Assembly: GCA_025056175.1 (NCBI GenBank)
Contig: JANWWK010000033.1
Location: 39,427-103,426, forward strand
Length of the DNA: 64,000 nucleotides
Direction: 5' to 3'
Source: Anaerolineales bacterium
Lineage (GTDB): Bacteria; Chloroflexota; Anaerolineae; Anaerolineales; Villigracilaceae
Below are positions 8,182 through 17,252 of the stretch, in pieces. The position numbers were made by a program, and so were the translations under genes. A model generated the notes under the pieces. That model saw only the letters and a program-made list of their open reading frames with translations, was not told the DNA's origin and ran no database searches. Numbering within the stretch: position 1 is the first letter of the stretch; every line of letters starts with the position of its first letter.

Positions 8182-8901
8182 TTAGTGGGTGAGCCAAAAA
8201 TATATCAGCACGATTGCCAGCAGGGTCAGCACGACCAGCATCAGCAGGCCGAGCGGCCAATCGCCTCGCAGGCCGAACAACACCGCTGCCAGGGCAAAAA
8301 CCGCCGCCAATCGAAGCCCTCGCCGCAGGCTGATGGGTTTGCCGGAGTGTGGCGGTTGTTGTTCTAGAAGCCACATCCCGCCCAGCGTCAGCAGGATACT
8401 TGTGCCAAGCCAGAGCGCCAGCAGGGTTGTTCCATTCGGAAGAGGAACGTTGACAACCAGAATCCCGCAGGTATCTTCAGCCAGGCGGGTGCGGTAATCG
8501 GGGTAGCGAAAGGCTTTGGCGAAGATAAAGCGCTCCAGGTCAATGTTCTCCTCAGAGAGCGGCCATTCCAGGGTAACGCTTTTGCCTGGTTGAATTGTGG
8601 GAGTTTTTTCGCGTTGAGAGGTGAGCAGCCCTGGCCCACTGATTTCGACCCGTATGAGGGGCGAAATCGGGCGGTCGGTCTGATTCCCCACCGTTACGCG
8701 CAGGCTCGCGGTTTCGGAACGAGTCATAAGGGGCGGACAAGAAAGCCCGCCAAAGGGTTCGTTCGTCAGGGTGGGAAACCCGTAGAACACGGCTTCGATG
8801 TCGGACCAAACCAGGCCGCCGGCCAGGAAAACGGCCAGCAGAATTCCTGCCACAGAGAGCAAATATCCGTTCAAAAAGGAAGAAGGGGTGTGAGTATTCA
8901 T
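8182..8901 (-). CDS. Hypothetical membrane protein with extracytoplasmic domain
   Basis: A 239-residue protein that I do not recognise. Residues about 16-38 form a membrane helix. A polar stretch of about 110 residues follows that reads like a beta-rich extracytoplasmic domain (SLRVTVGNQTDRPISPLIRVEISGPG), with two cysteines near residues 56 and 144 that could form a disulfide. Three helices close the protein, separated by a short basic loop (GKPISLRRGLRL). I place the start at the ATG at 8901. No Shine-Dalgarno sequence is visible, but a TACAAT -10 sits 9 bases upstream, so the message may be leaderless. It lies tail to tail with the SDR gene. Confidence 0.65.
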   Translation of the reverse strand: MNTHTPSSFLNGYLLSVAGILLAVFLAGGLVWSDIEAVFYGFPTLTNEPFGGLSCPPLMTRSETASLRVTVGNQTDRPISPLIRVEISGPGLLTSQREKTPTIQPGKSVTLEWPLSEENIDLERFIFAKAFRYPDYRTRLAEDTCGILVVNVPLPNGTTLLALWLGTSILLTLGGMWLLEQQPPHSGKPISLRRGLRLAAVFALAAVLFGLRGDWPLGLLMLVVLTLLAIVLIYFWLTH

Positions 8902-8910
8902 AGCGCAACG

Positions 8911-8918
8911 ATTGTACA
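8911..8918 (-). promoter_or_regulatory. -10 element for a possibly leaderless membrane-protein mRNA
   Basis: On the minus strand TG-TACAAT ends nine bases before the ATG at 8901, which places the transcription start about three bases before the codon. The -35 region is weak. Confidence 0.35.
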
Positions 8919-9017
8919 ACAATTTGTACGTGTTTCGGGTCTCTTGGCTTTCTTTGTGCTCAGGTGTGACTGCCAGGTGGGGTAAAATACCCTTATCTCT
9001 TTCTTTCTCACGGGTTT

Positions 9018-9725
9018 ATGAGCGAAAACGCATCCAAACCGACTTACCGGATTACCGATTGGCACGAAGCTGACCGCCCGCGTGAACGCCTGGCTGCGCT
9101 GGGCGCGCAGGCGCTCTCAAACGCTGAATTGATTGCCATTTTGTTGCGTGTGGGGGTGCCGGGAGAGAATGCTGTGCAGGTGGGGCAGCGTCTGCTTCAG
9201 ACGTTTGGCGGGATTACCGGCCTGCATCGCGCACCTTTTGCCGATTTGACCCATCAACACGGGATTGGAGAAGCCAAAGCCGCACAACTCAAGGCAGCCA
9301 TCGAGTTGGGCCGGCGGCTAACGCTTGAATCGCCTGAGGAGCGCCCTGCTATCAACTCCCCTGCTGATGCGGCAGCGCTGGTGATGTACGAGATGTCGGC
9401 GCTGGAGCAGGAACATCTGCGCGTGATGTTGTTGGACCGCCGCAACCGCCTGATGGACATCGTAGATTTGTATCGTGGCTCGGTCAGCTCGGCGCAGGTG
9501 CGGGTGGCTGAAGTCTTCCGTGATGCCATTCGCCGCAATGCGTCGGCCATCCTTCTCGTTCACAACCATCCCAGCGGTGACCCCACCCCCAGCCCGGATG
9601 ATGTAACCTTGACGCGCGCCATCGCGCAGGCTGGCAAGATGCTGGATGTGGAGGTATTAGACCACCTGGTTATCGGCCAGGGACGATGGGTTTCGCTCAA
9701 AGAGCGCGGGCTGGGGTTCGGCTAA
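9018..9725 (+). CDS. radC: RadC-family JAB-domain protein
   Basis: A 235-residue RadC protein. The first 90 residues hold a helix-hairpin-helix region ([35 protein letters not shown]). The C-terminal half is a JAB1/MPN-type metalloprotease fold with the zinc motif [17 protein letters not shown]. Historically it is called a DNA repair protein, but that role is disputed; the fold suggests a metal-dependent hydrolase. A TAAAAT element lies about 30 bases upstream. Its stop overlaps that of the convergent aldolase gene by three bases. Length and domain order are normal. Confidence 0.93.
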   Translation: MSENASKPTYRITDWHEADRPRERLAALGAQALSNAELIAILLRVGVPGENAVQVGQRLLQTFGGITGLHRAPFADLTHQHGIGEAKAAQLKAAIELGRRLTLESPEERPAINSPADAAALVMYEMSALEQEHLRVMLLDRRNRLMDIVDLYRGSVSSAQVRVAEVFRDAIRRNASAILLVHNHPSGDPTPSPDDVTLTRAIAQAGKMLDVEVLDHLVIGQGRWVSLKERGLGFG

Positions 9726-10642
9726 GAGGTGCTTTCCTGGCAGGTGTGCAGCTCCATGCAGCAACGCTCTTCGCTCTCTTCTGGCACGGGCAGGAGCGGC
9801 GGGCGCACAGCCCAGCGGGGAAAGCCGAACATACGCGCTAACATAGCCTTAAGAATGGACGGGAAGGGGGTGTAATGGTCGAAGATGTTCCGGCAGCGGG
9901 TCAGTTCTTCTTGCGCTTCGATGGCGTCGCCGCCTTGTACGTAAATGTTCCACACCTGGCGCAAAAGCGGCGAATACAGGTTGGCAATGGCAGTAATTGC
10001 ACCGCCAGCGTGGTGTTCGAGCGCGTGCAGGAGCAGACTGTCGTTGCCGGTCAACACCAGCAGGTCGGGGCCGAAGCGGCCTCCGAGTGCAACGGCGTAA
10101 TCGGGGTCCCCGGAAGAATCTTTGATGCCCGCAAATTTTTGGGGGTGGGCGTCTTTCAATCGTGCCAGCAAGTCAAGTGAAAGCCCCATGCCTGCCTGGT
10201 GCGGGATGTGATACCCCAGCAGGTAACCACCTTCCGGCACAGCCTGCCGGATGACCTGGTCGTACCACAGGAACAAGCCGTCGTCTTTGGCTTTACGGTA
10301 ATAGTAAGGCGGTAATACCACCACGCCCTGACATCCCAGCGCAAACGCCATGCGGGTTAATTCTATTGTTTCGGTCAGGCTGGGCGTGCCAGTGCCTGCG
10401 AGCAGGCGGAATTCCGGGAAAGTTTGGCGCACGCCTTGCGCCGCCTGAAGAATCTGTCTGCGTTCTTCGAAGTTGAAGGAAGGACCTTCGCCGGTCGTGC
10501 CGAAGAGCAAAGCGCCGTGACAATCTCGAGCGGCCAGGAAATTCAGGAATGGGACAATTGCATCTGGGTCAATCGAAGAATCGGGTTTGAGGGGGGTCAA
10601 TGCAGCGGCGTAGACCCCGGCGAGAGGGTGGCGGGCTGTCAT
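9722..10642 (-). CDS. Dihydrodipicolinate synthase family (DapA-like) aldolase
   Basis: A 306-residue TIM-barrel class I aldolase. The family pattern is complete: GTTGEGPSF near residue 48 (carboxylate binding), the catalytic Tyr in GYHIPHQ near 140, and the Schiff-base Lys in [10 protein letters not shown] near 168. True DapA usually has YNVPxR; here YHIPHQ replaces it and the Arg that binds the semialdehyde carboxylate is missing, so the substrate may be a different oxo acid. I start at the ATG at 10642, 6 bases after AAGGA; a TTG five codons upstream is less likely. It follows the metallophosphoesterase gene by 20 bases and is probably in the same operon. Confidence 0.85.
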   Translation of the reverse strand: MTARHPLAGVYAAALTPLKPDSSIDPDAIVPFLNFLAARDCHGALLFGTTGEGPSFNFEERRQILQAAQGVRQTFPEFRLLAGTGTPSLTETIELTRMAFALGCQGVVVLPPYYYRKAKDDGLFLWYDQVIRQAVPEGGYLLGYHIPHQAGMGLSLDLLARLKDAHPQKFAGIKDSSGDPDYAVALGGRFGPDLLVLTGNDSLLLHALEHHAGGAITAIANLYSPLLRQVWNIYVQGGDAIEAQEELTRCRNIFDHYTPFPSILKAMLARMFGFPRWAVRPPLLPVPEESEERCCMELHTCQESTS

Positions 10643-10662
10643 GGGGAGTCCTTTCAATCTTT

Positions 10663-11283
10663 TTATTCAATGTTCATGATACGATACGGATACACATTCA
10701 CCACCTGACAGCCGTAATAGGACGTGATGTGACTCTTCAGATTTTGGCGGTAGAAAATGGTATGACCGTGCAGAAAATAGCGCGGCCTGGCCCAGCGAAT
10801 CAGAAAATTCAGCGCCCGCATGCCCTGATGAGCAGGGTCATCGTCATCGTGAATGCCGGCGGGCGGCGAATGTGCGATGAACAAATCCAGCGGGCGGCGG
10901 TAACGGAGTTTCTGAAGCAGGATTTTGGGGAGCAGGGCGTAAGCGCGCAAATACATTTCCCACTGCGAGTATTGATTGGGGGTGTGCGACTGGTAACGGA
11001 TACACCCGCCCAGCCCGGTCACCAGCAATCCTTTGGCGTACACCACCTCGCCGTCCACGTTATCGCCGCCTGCCACGCGCGAAGCGGGATGATGGCTGTA
11101 TTCCGGGTCGTGGTTGCCCGGCACATACAACAGGGGAACGTTGTAAACGGTTGTCAGGAACTCCAGGTAGGGGTAAGGCAGGTCACCACAGCCGATAATC
11201 ATTTGAATATCGGGGTAAACTTCCCGCACCGAACTGGTGTACAGCCGGTCTATAATCTGGTCGCTGACGGCAAGGATTTTCAT
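10663..11283 (-). CDS. Calcineurin-like metallophosphoesterase
   Basis: A 206-residue protein of the metallophosphoesterase superfamily, a two-metal phosphodiesterase or phosphatase. The metal-binding blocks appear in order: VSD near residue 7, GCGDLPY near 33, GNHD near 56, AHSPP near 140 and HGHT near 173. The first block has D but not the usual DxH (SDQ replaces SDLH or SDTH), as in several divergent members. The substrate is not predictable. The gene leads a two-gene leftward unit with the DapA-like aldolase and diverges from the kinase operon. Confidence 0.85.
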   Translation of the reverse strand: MKILAVSDQIIDRLYTSSVREVYPDIQMIIGCGDLPYPYLEFLTTVYNVPLLYVPGNHDPEYSHHPASRVAGGDNVDGEVVYAKGLLVTGLGGCIRYQSHTPNQYSQWEMYLRAYALLPKILLQKLRYRRPLDLFIAHSPPAGIHDDDDPAHQGMRALNFLIRWARPRYFLHGHTIFYRQNLKSHITSYYGCQVVNVYPYRIMNIE

Positions 11284-11360
11284 TGCAGGGAGAATTTTGC
11301 CCTAAAATGGACGCGCAGGCAAGGGTAGCGCCAAGAAACGTGCGAACTTCGATACAAAAT

Positions 11361-11389
11361 TTGGAATTATGGTAAGAATAGACTATAAT
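11361..11389 (+). promoter_or_regulatory. Promoter P1 of the kinase operon
   Basis: TTGGAA at 11361-11366 and a perfect TATAAT at 11384-11389 are separated by 17 bases. It would give a leader of about 40 bases before the ATG at 11437. Confidence 0.6.
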
Positions 11390-11400
11390 TTCTAAATCGC

Positions 11401-11429
11401 TTTCATTCTCTGCATTGTTGTTCTATAAT
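11401..11429 (+). promoter_or_regulatory. Promoter P2 of the kinase operon, leaderless
   Basis: A second perfect TATAAT (11424-11429) lies only 7 bases before the ATG at 11437, with a weak TTTCAT -35 at 17-base spacing. Transcription would start on or next to the start codon. No Shine-Dalgarno sequence is present. Confidence 0.5.
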
Positions 11430-11436
11430 AATTGGC

Positions 11437-13329
11437 ATGGAAACGCAGCGCATCGAATTATCTCCCAATTCTGGAGAGCGCCGTACCAATACCGGCCAGC
11501 TCAAACCAGGCACCAATCTCGTCAACCGCTATCTTATTCAAGAGGTGATTGGCGTAGGCGGCATGGGGTCGGTATATCGCGCCCGCGATTTGCACTTCCC
11601 CAACGTCGTCAAATTGGTTGCGGTCAAGGAGATGATTAACCAGGCTCCAGACCCGCTCGTGCGCCAGACGATTGTCCAGAACTTTGAGCGCGAGGCCAAC
11701 ATTCTGGCGACGCTCAGCCATCCCTCCATTCCCCGCATTTATGATTATTTCACCTTGGACAATCGGTCGTACCTGGTTGAAGAGTTCATCAATGGCCGCG
11801 ACCTGGAAGTGGTGCTGAACCAGACGGAGGGCTTTCTGCCCGAAGAACAGGTGCTGGATTGGGCCATTCAATTGTGCGATGTGTTATCGTATCTGCACAA
11901 TCACAAGCCCGACCCCATCATCTTCCGCGATATGAAACCCTCCAACGTGATGGTGAATCAATACAATCATATTGTGCTGGTGGATTTCGGCATTGCCAAG
12001 CCGTTCCAGGCGGGACAAAAAGGCACGATGATTGGAACGGAAGGTTACTCCCCGCCGGAGCAGTATCGTGGTGAGGCCAGCATTCAGGCCGATATTTACG
12101 CGCTGGGAGCCACCCTGCATCACCTGCTCACGCGCCGCGACCCACGCCTGGAGCCGCCGTTTTCGTTTGGCGAACGGCCCATCCGAAAAATCAATCCCAG
12201 CGTTTCGGTCGAGGTCGAAACGGTCATCAACACTGCCTTGCAATACAACGTGGAAGACCGTTTCAAAACGGTGGATGACTTCAAACAGGCACTGATAAGC
12301 GCCGGGCGCAAGACCGGGTTGCTCAATCGCGTCAGCGCGCGCGCCACCGCGGCAGTGATGATACCCAGCGAAGGCATCAAGCCGGTATGGGCGTTTCAGT
12401 GCGAAGACGAAGTGCGCGGCACCCCGCTGGTGCATAAAGGGTTTGTGTACGTTGGCTGTTACGATAACAACCTGTATGCGCTGAATGCTTCTAATGGAGA
12501 ATTTCAGTGGAAGTATGCCACCGAGGGCGGGATTGTCAGCCGTCCGGCAGTGGCCGACGATAACATTTTCTTTGGCTCTGCCGATAAGCGCATCTATGCC
12601 ATCAGCGCGCGCTCTGGCAAACTCTCGTGGATATACTACACCGACGGTCCAATTCGCTCTTCCGGTCGCATTGCGGATGGACACCTGTTCATCGGTTCGG
12701 ATGACCACCTTTTGCACGCCATCAACATTAACAGCGGGCGCGCGGCCTGGAAGTACGATACCGGCGATGAAATTCGCTCGACCCCTTTCATCGTCAATGA
12801 CCTGGTTTACTTCGGCACCGAAGGCGGAGAGTTGTTTTGTCTGGACTTTCGCGGGCAGGTCAAATGGCGTTTCAAAGCCAAGCGCGCCATTACCTCGTCG
12901 CCCTGGGTGCATGAAAACGCTGTCTATGTCAACTCGATGGATGGCTTCCTCTATGCCGTAGATGCCAAATCGGGGTGGATGCTGTGGCGTTTTCGTATGG
13001 AAAAAGCTTCCATCGTCTCCCCGGCAATCGCTGATAATCTCGTCTTTACCGGTTCAGCCGATGGGCATGTGTACGCGGTAGATATGAGAAGCGCCAAAGA
13101 AGTGTGGCGCTTCAAAACCAATCATCAGGTGAACAGTTCACCGGTCTTGTACAAAGATGCACTGTATATTGGCTCGGTAGATAACCATCTCTATTGTCTC
13201 GAATATCGTACCGGACGGTTGCGCTGGAAGTTCGAGACCAAAGGACCCATTACCGGTACGCCAACAGTTTTCGACGACATTGTCTACGTTGGGTCCAATG
13301 ACCATTTTGTTTACGCTCTGTTGGCCTGA
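11437..13329 (+). CDS. Ser/Thr protein kinase with PQQ-type beta-propeller
   Basis: A 630-residue kinase of the PknB type. The glycine loop GVGGMGSV is at residues 39-46, the ATP Lys in VAVK at 64, the catalytic loop FRDMKPSN at 163-170 (Phe replaces the usual His of HRD, while Asp165, Lys167 and Asn170 are kept), DFG at 183-185 and the activation loop ends in YSPPEQY. From about residue 310 to the end there are seven or so repeats of the type VYVGCYDNNLYALNA-G--WKY, a PQQ-like propeller that probably senses a ligand or binds a partner. No membrane helix is visible, so unlike many PknB kinases it should be cytosolic. It heads an operon with its likely phosphatase. Confidence 0.9.
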   Translation: METQRIELSPNSGERRTNTGQLKPGTNLVNRYLIQEVIGVGGMGSVYRARDLHFPNVVKLVAVKEMINQAPDPLVRQTIVQNFEREANILATLSHPSIPRIYDYFTLDNRSYLVEEFINGRDLEVVLNQTEGFLPEEQVLDWAIQLCDVLSYLHNHKPDPIIFRDMKPSNVMVNQYNHIVLVDFGIAKPFQAGQKGTMIGTEGYSPPEQYRGEASIQADIYALGATLHHLLTRRDPRLEPPFSFGERPIRKINPSVSVEVETVINTALQYNVEDRFKTVDDFKQALISAGRKTGLLNRVSARATAAVMIPSEGIKPVWAFQCEDEVRGTPLVHKGFVYVGCYDNNLYALNASNGEFQWKYATEGGIVSRPAVADDNIFFGSADKRIYAISARSGKLSWIYYTDGPIRSSGRIADGHLFIGSDDHLLHAININSGRAAWKYDTGDEIRSTPFIVNDLVYFGTEGGELFCLDFRGQVKWRFKAKRAITSSPWVHENAVYVNSMDGFLYAVDAKSGWMLWRFRMEKASIVSPAIADNLVFTGSADGHVYAVDMRSAKEVWRFKTNHQVNSSPVLYKDALYIGSVDNHLYCLEYRTGRLRWKFETKGPITGTPTVFDDIVYVGSNDHFVYALLA

Positions 13330-13364
13330 AGGCTTTATCCATCAAGGACAAGGAGATTTCTCCT

Positions 13365-14273
13365 ATGGATTTCTTCCGCAACCTGTTCGGCAAAAAAGAA
13401 CCGAAAAAACCACCCGTCTCAAACGACAACGTGGTGACGGCACCGCTTTCTGAAATGCAGTTGCAAACGATAAAGGCGATGGCGCTTAATCGCCACGAGC
13501 CACCTCAATTGCTGGTAGCCAGTGGTCAGTCGGTCGGACGTCAGCGTGAACTGAACGAAGATAGCCTGTTTGCTCTAACCGCCACCATCGCAGGCAATAC
13601 CAGCAATCCGCCATTTGGCCTTTTCATCATTGCAGACGGTATGGGTGGCCATCAGTACGGAGAAGTGGCCAGCAACGTCGCTATTCGGACGATTTCTGGT
13701 TACATCATGAAAAAATTCCACAGCACGCTGTTTAACCTGCCGGCGTTGCCATTGGATGAATCTTTGCAAGAAATTGCTCATGCAGCCGTGCAGGAGGCCC
13801 AACGTGCTGTTTTGCGCGAAGCACCCGGCTCTGGCACCACCGTAACGGCGGCGATTGTGCTTGGACAACAATTGACGATTGCACACGTAGGTGATAGCCG
13901 CGCTTATCTCCTCTATAATGAACAGCGCATGGAAGCCATCACTCGTGACCATTCGCTGGTGCAACGGCTGGAGGAACTGGGTCAAATTACTGCCGCCGAG
14001 GCCGCGGTTCACCCCCAGCGGAATGTTCTGTATCGCGCACTGGGGCAAGGCGAGAACCTGGAACCCGATGTGGTAACCACGCCCTTCCCGGTGGGTGGTT
14101 ACCTGCTGTTGTGCAGTGATGGTCTGTGGGGCGTCGTGCCAGAAGACGAAATTCGCAAAATCATCTATGAAGCGCCCACCATTCAGCGTGCCTGCCATAA
14201 CCTGGTGGCAGCGGCCAACGAGGCTGGCGGCCCCGATAACATCAGCGCCGTGTTGGTGCAATTGCTCGCCTGA
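13365..14273 (+). CDS. PP2C-family Ser/Thr protein phosphatase
   Basis: A 302-residue metal-dependent phosphatase that most likely reverses the action of the upstream kinase. The catalytic PP2C domain starts near residue 45 and shows NEDSL, the metal site ADGMGGH near residue 86, GSGTTVTAA, HVGDSRAYL, SDGLWGVV and the terminal metal site GGPDNISAVLV. The first 40 residues are basic and polar (KKEPKKPPVSNDN) and may be a flexible tether; no membrane segment is seen. An AAGGAGA ribosome site precedes the ATG. The downstream gene begins five bases after the stop. Confidence 0.93.
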   Translation: MDFFRNLFGKKEPKKPPVSNDNVVTAPLSEMQLQTIKAMALNRHEPPQLLVASGQSVGRQRELNEDSLFALTATIAGNTSNPPFGLFIIADGMGGHQYGEVASNVAIRTISGYIMKKFHSTLFNLPALPLDESLQEIAHAAVQEAQRAVLREAPGSGTTVTAAIVLGQQLTIAHVGDSRAYLLYNEQRMEAITRDHSLVQRLEELGQITAAEAAVHPQRNVLYRALGQGENLEPDVVTTPFPVGGYLLLCSDGLWGVVPEDEIRKIIYEAPTIQRACHNLVAAANEAGGPDNISAVLVQLLA

Positions 14274-14278
14274 ACGGT

Positions 14279-15763
14279 ATGCCCCCCAAACGCCCTGATT
14301 TCTACGCCATGCTGGGTCTCCTGCGGTCAGCCACGCAGGAAGAAATCAAGCGCGCTTACTACAAAATTGCCAAGCGACTGCACCCCGATACGAACCAGGC
14401 GCCTGGCGAGACCGAATTGTTCCTGGAAGTGCAACAGGCCTATCAGGTGCTTTCAGACCCGGCAAGGCGCTCGGCTTATGATGCTACGCTCGGCCCCGAA
14501 GAAATGACGCTCCCCGAAGTGGTCGAAAAGCGCATCCTGCTGAGCCGAAAAGAAATTGCGCGCTTACCTGAATCTCAACTCCTGTATGTTCTCGTAGATG
14601 TTCTTCCCACCGAACAACAAAAGCAAGCGCTTTCTGGCGTGCCGTTGAATTTGTGCCTGGTGCTGGATTGTTCAACCTCGATGAAAGGAGAACGCCTCGA
14701 TACCGTTAAAGCCAGCGCGGTACAGATCATCCGCCAGCTCAAACCACAAGATATTTTCTCTGTAATTGCCTTCAACGACCGTGCAGAAGTCATCATTCCG
14801 GCTACGCGGCATCAGGGCAACACGCATCGGCTGGAAACGCGCATCCAGATGTTGCAAACCGGTGGGGGAACGGAGATTTTCAAAGGCTTACAGGCCGGGT
14901 TTGACGAGATTCGCCGCTATGCCAACCCCAACACCGTCAGCCACATTATTTTGCTGACCGATGGCCGCACGTATGGTGACGAACCCCAGTGCTACGAACT
15001 GGCAAAACAGTCCGCCGAAGCGGGCATCGGCATCAGCGGGCTGGGCATTGGCAGCGGCTGGAATGATATTTTCCTTGACCAGCTGGTCTCCTATACCGGT
15101 GGAACGGCAATGTACGTCTCCCAACCCAAAGACATCGAACGCCTGCTCAACGAAAAATTTGCCAACCTGACCCAGATTTTTGCTGAGAATGTCGTGCTGG
15201 ATTTTCAATCCACGCCGGGCGTGTCGGTGAGTTACGCATTTCGATTACAGCCCGAAACGGCCCCGCTCAATAAACAATCGCCCATTCCGCTCGGACCGAT
15301 TCTGCGCGATTGGCCACTTTCGGTGCTGATGGAGTTTCTGATTCAGCCGGTCTCTGCAGGCCAGGACGAAGTCGAACTCATCAACGGAAAACTGGAAATT
15401 GCTTCGGCGGCGCTCCAGACCGCTTTTACGTCTGTACCTGTTCGTCTGACGGTGCCGGTGAAGGATACGATCAGTCCTGAACCGCCGCCTGCTTCGCTGG
15501 TGCAGGCGCTCTCGAAATTGACTCTTTATCGCCTGCAAGAAAAAGCGCGCGCTGAAGTAGAATCTGGAAACTACGAAAAGGCCACGCAACACCTGCAAAA
15601 AATGGCAACGCACTTGCTGGCGCAAGGTGAGCGCAGCATGGCAAAAACCATTATGCTCGAAATTGAGAACATCGAACGGGAAAAGAAGTTTTCCGAAAGC
15701 GGAGACAAACAAATCAAATATGGAACGCGGGCGCTCTTGCTGCCCGGGGAGCGAAAACGATGA
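14279..15763 (+). CDS. J-domain/von Willebrand A fusion protein
   Basis: A 494-residue fusion. Residues 6-70 are a J domain (DFYAMLGLLRSATQEEIKRA) with the HPD motif at 35-37, which in DnaJ proteins stimulates Hsp70 ATPase. Residues 120-300 are a VWA domain with a complete MIDAS: DCSTS at 130-134, GGGTE near 198 and LTDGR near 227, so it can bind a divalent metal and a protein ligand. A beta-rich region and a helical tail (near residues 405-460) follow. Joining a J domain to VWA is unusual and suggests an adaptor that brings Hsp70 to a bound client. Its stop overlaps the next start. The role in the kinase circuit is inferred only. Confidence 0.85.
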   Translation: MPPKRPDFYAMLGLLRSATQEEIKRAYYKIAKRLHPDTNQAPGETELFLEVQQAYQVLSDPARRSAYDATLGPEEMTLPEVVEKRILLSRKEIARLPESQLLYVLVDVLPTEQQKQALSGVPLNLCLVLDCSTSMKGERLDTVKASAVQIIRQLKPQDIFSVIAFNDRAEVIIPATRHQGNTHRLETRIQMLQTGGGTEIFKGLQAGFDEIRRYANPNTVSHIILLTDGRTYGDEPQCYELAKQSAEAGIGISGLGIGSGWNDIFLDQLVSYTGGTAMYVSQPKDIERLLNEKFANLTQIFAENVVLDFQSTPGVSVSYAFRLQPETAPLNKQSPIPLGPILRDWPLSVLMEFLIQPVSAGQDEVELINGKLEIASAALQTAFTSVPVRLTVPVKDTISPEPPPASLVQALSKLTLYRLQEKARAEVESGNYEKATQHLQKMATHLLAQGERSMAKTIMLEIENIEREKKFSESGDKQIKYGTRALLLPGERKR

Positions 15764-16251
15764 TAGTGTGTCCGAATTGCAAACACCAGGAAGCCGATGG
15801 TGCAATTTTTTGTAGCGAGTGTGGGATGCAGTTGATTCAATATACGCCGGGAGATACCCATCGCTTCGATTCAGCGACCGGGCAACTGGACGAAGTTCCT
15901 GTGCCTGAGCCGCATGTTCAGGCGCCGGCCTGGATTTCTCTGCATCTGCTCGAAAGCGGCCAAATTTTACCGATTTCTGACCGCATGGAATTTACCATGG
16001 GACGCGTCAGTGAAAATCAGCCTATCATGCCCGATATTGACCTCTCTCCGTTCAAAGCCTTCGATAACGGCGTTTCACGCCTGCATGCCGTCATCCGGAA
16101 CAACGCAGGCAATATCGTCATCATGGATTTGGGCTCCTCCAACGGCACTTACATTAATGGCACGCGTATCGTGCCGAATATTGAACAGCCGTTGCGACAT
16201 GGGGATATTGTGGCGTTGGGCAAACTCAAAATGCAGGTCGTCTTATCGTAG
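15760..16251 (+). CDS. Zinc-ribbon/FHA domain protein
   Basis: A 163-residue protein. Cysteines 4, 7, 18 and 21 (CPNC and CSEC) form an N-terminal zinc ribbon. Residues about 75-160 form an FHA domain with MGRVSENQ, SRLHA and GSSNGTYINGT, the Gly-Arg, Ser-Arg-His and Asn residues that bind phosphothreonine. It is the natural reader of phosphorylation by the operon's kinase. Its ATG overlaps the stop of the J/VWA gene (ATGA), implying translational coupling. No membrane segments are present. Confidence 0.92.
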   Translation: MIVCPNCKHQEADGAIFCSECGMQLIQYTPGDTHRFDSATGQLDEVPVPEPHVQAPAWISLHLLESGQILPISDRMEFTMGRVSENQPIMPDIDLSPFKAFDNGVSRLHAVIRNNAGNIVIMDLGSSNGTYINGTRIVPNIEQPLRHGDIVALGKLKMQVVLS

Positions 16252-16260
16252 AGGTGCTTC

Positions 16261-16503
16261 ATGCCCACAATTTTGATTCACATCCTAAACGAAGACCCCA
16301 TTTTGGGTGAAGTGAACGAATTGCCCGCTCCTACCGACCAGATTATCACCGTCAAGAACCCTCGCCGGCGAGATGGCAAAGACCTGCATTATCTTCAGGC
16401 GAATGTCACCGAAGTCATCTGGCCGATGGCACGCATTGCTTTCATTGAGATTATCCCCGGTGAAGAGGAAGAAGAAATCATCGGCTTCGTGAGGGAGAAG
16501 TGA
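16261..16503 (+). CDS. Hypothetical 80-residue protein of the kinase operon
   Basis: I do not recognise this family. The protein is acidic at the C-terminus ([15 protein letters not shown]), has a basic patch near residues 33-40 (KNPRRRDGK) and looks like a small all-beta fold: [44 protein letters not shown]. An AGAGGTG ribosome site lies 7 bases before the ATG. It sits nine bases after the FHA gene and one base before the response regulator, so it belongs to the operon and may be a partner or adaptor of either. Confidence 0.7.
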   Translation: MPTILIHILNEDPILGEVNELPAPTDQIITVKNPRRRDGKDLHYLQANVTEVIWPMARIAFIEIIPGEEEEEIIGFVREK

Positions 16504-16504
16504 C

Positions 16505-17230
16505 ATGCCCGAAGACCTGGAACGACGCCGAATTTTGGTCGTAGATGACGAAGAGCGCATGGTGCGCTTCATCCGGCTGAACCTGGAACATGATGGCTTT
16601 CAAGTCAGTGAAGCCTTCAATGGACGTCAGGCTATCCAGAAACTGCGCGATGTCAACCCGGATTTGATTCTGCTCGATGTGATGATGCCAGACCTGGACG
16701 GCTTCGAGGTGCTGGAGATGATTCGGGAAATCAGCAGTGTGCCGGTTATCATGCTCACGGCCAAAGGGGAAGAAGACGACCGTGTGCGTGGCCTGGAATT
16801 GGGGGCCGATGATTACGTCCCCAAGCCGTTCAGCCCGCGCGAACTCGTCAGCCGCATTCGTGCCGTCTTGCGTCGCACCGAAGCTGCCAGCGGTTCGATG
16901 CACGGCCTTATTGAAATAGACGAGCGCCTGAAAATTGATTTCGACCGCCGCGAAGTGTGGCTGGAAGGCAAAATCGTCAAATTGCGCCCTACTGAGTATC
17001 GTCTCCTGTATCACCTGGTGCAAAATGCGGGTTGGGTCGTTTCTCACGACCAGCTGCTGGCAAAGGTATGGGGCTACGAGTATCGGGATGAGCCGCATTA
17101 CGTTCGGTTGTATATCAACTATCTGCGCCAGAAGCTGGAAAAAGACCCTGCCAACCCCAAGTACATTCTCACCGAACGGGGTGTAGGCTACCGTTTCATA
17201 GACTTTCGGCGGCAAGCGCGCGAAAACTGA
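16505..17230 (+). CDS. OmpR/PhoB-family response regulator
   Basis: A 241-residue two-domain regulator. The receiver shows the acidic pair DDEE near residue 14, the phosphoacceptor Asp58 in LLDVMMPD, the Thr/Lys switch in [10 protein letters not shown] and DDYVPKPF. The C-terminal winged helix (residues 140-235) has [15 protein letters not shown], the recognition helix region [16 protein letters not shown] and ERGVGYRF. No histidine kinase is encoded next to it; its position at the end of a Ser/Thr kinase operon suggests cross-talk or regulation by FHA or kinase partners. Begins one base after the 80-residue gene. Confidence 0.95.
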   Translation: MPEDLERRRILVVDDEERMVRFIRLNLEHDGFQVSEAFNGRQAIQKLRDVNPDLILLDVMMPDLDGFEVLEMIREISSVPVIMLTAKGEEDDRVRGLELGADDYVPKPFSPRELVSRIRAVLRRTEAASGSMHGLIEIDERLKIDFDRREVWLEGKIVKLRPTEYRLLYHLVQNAGWVVSHDQLLAKVWGYEYRDEPHYVRLYINYLRQKLEKDPANPKYILTERGVGYRFIDFRRQAREN

Positions 17231-17252
17231 CCGCCGCTTTTGACGAATCTTT

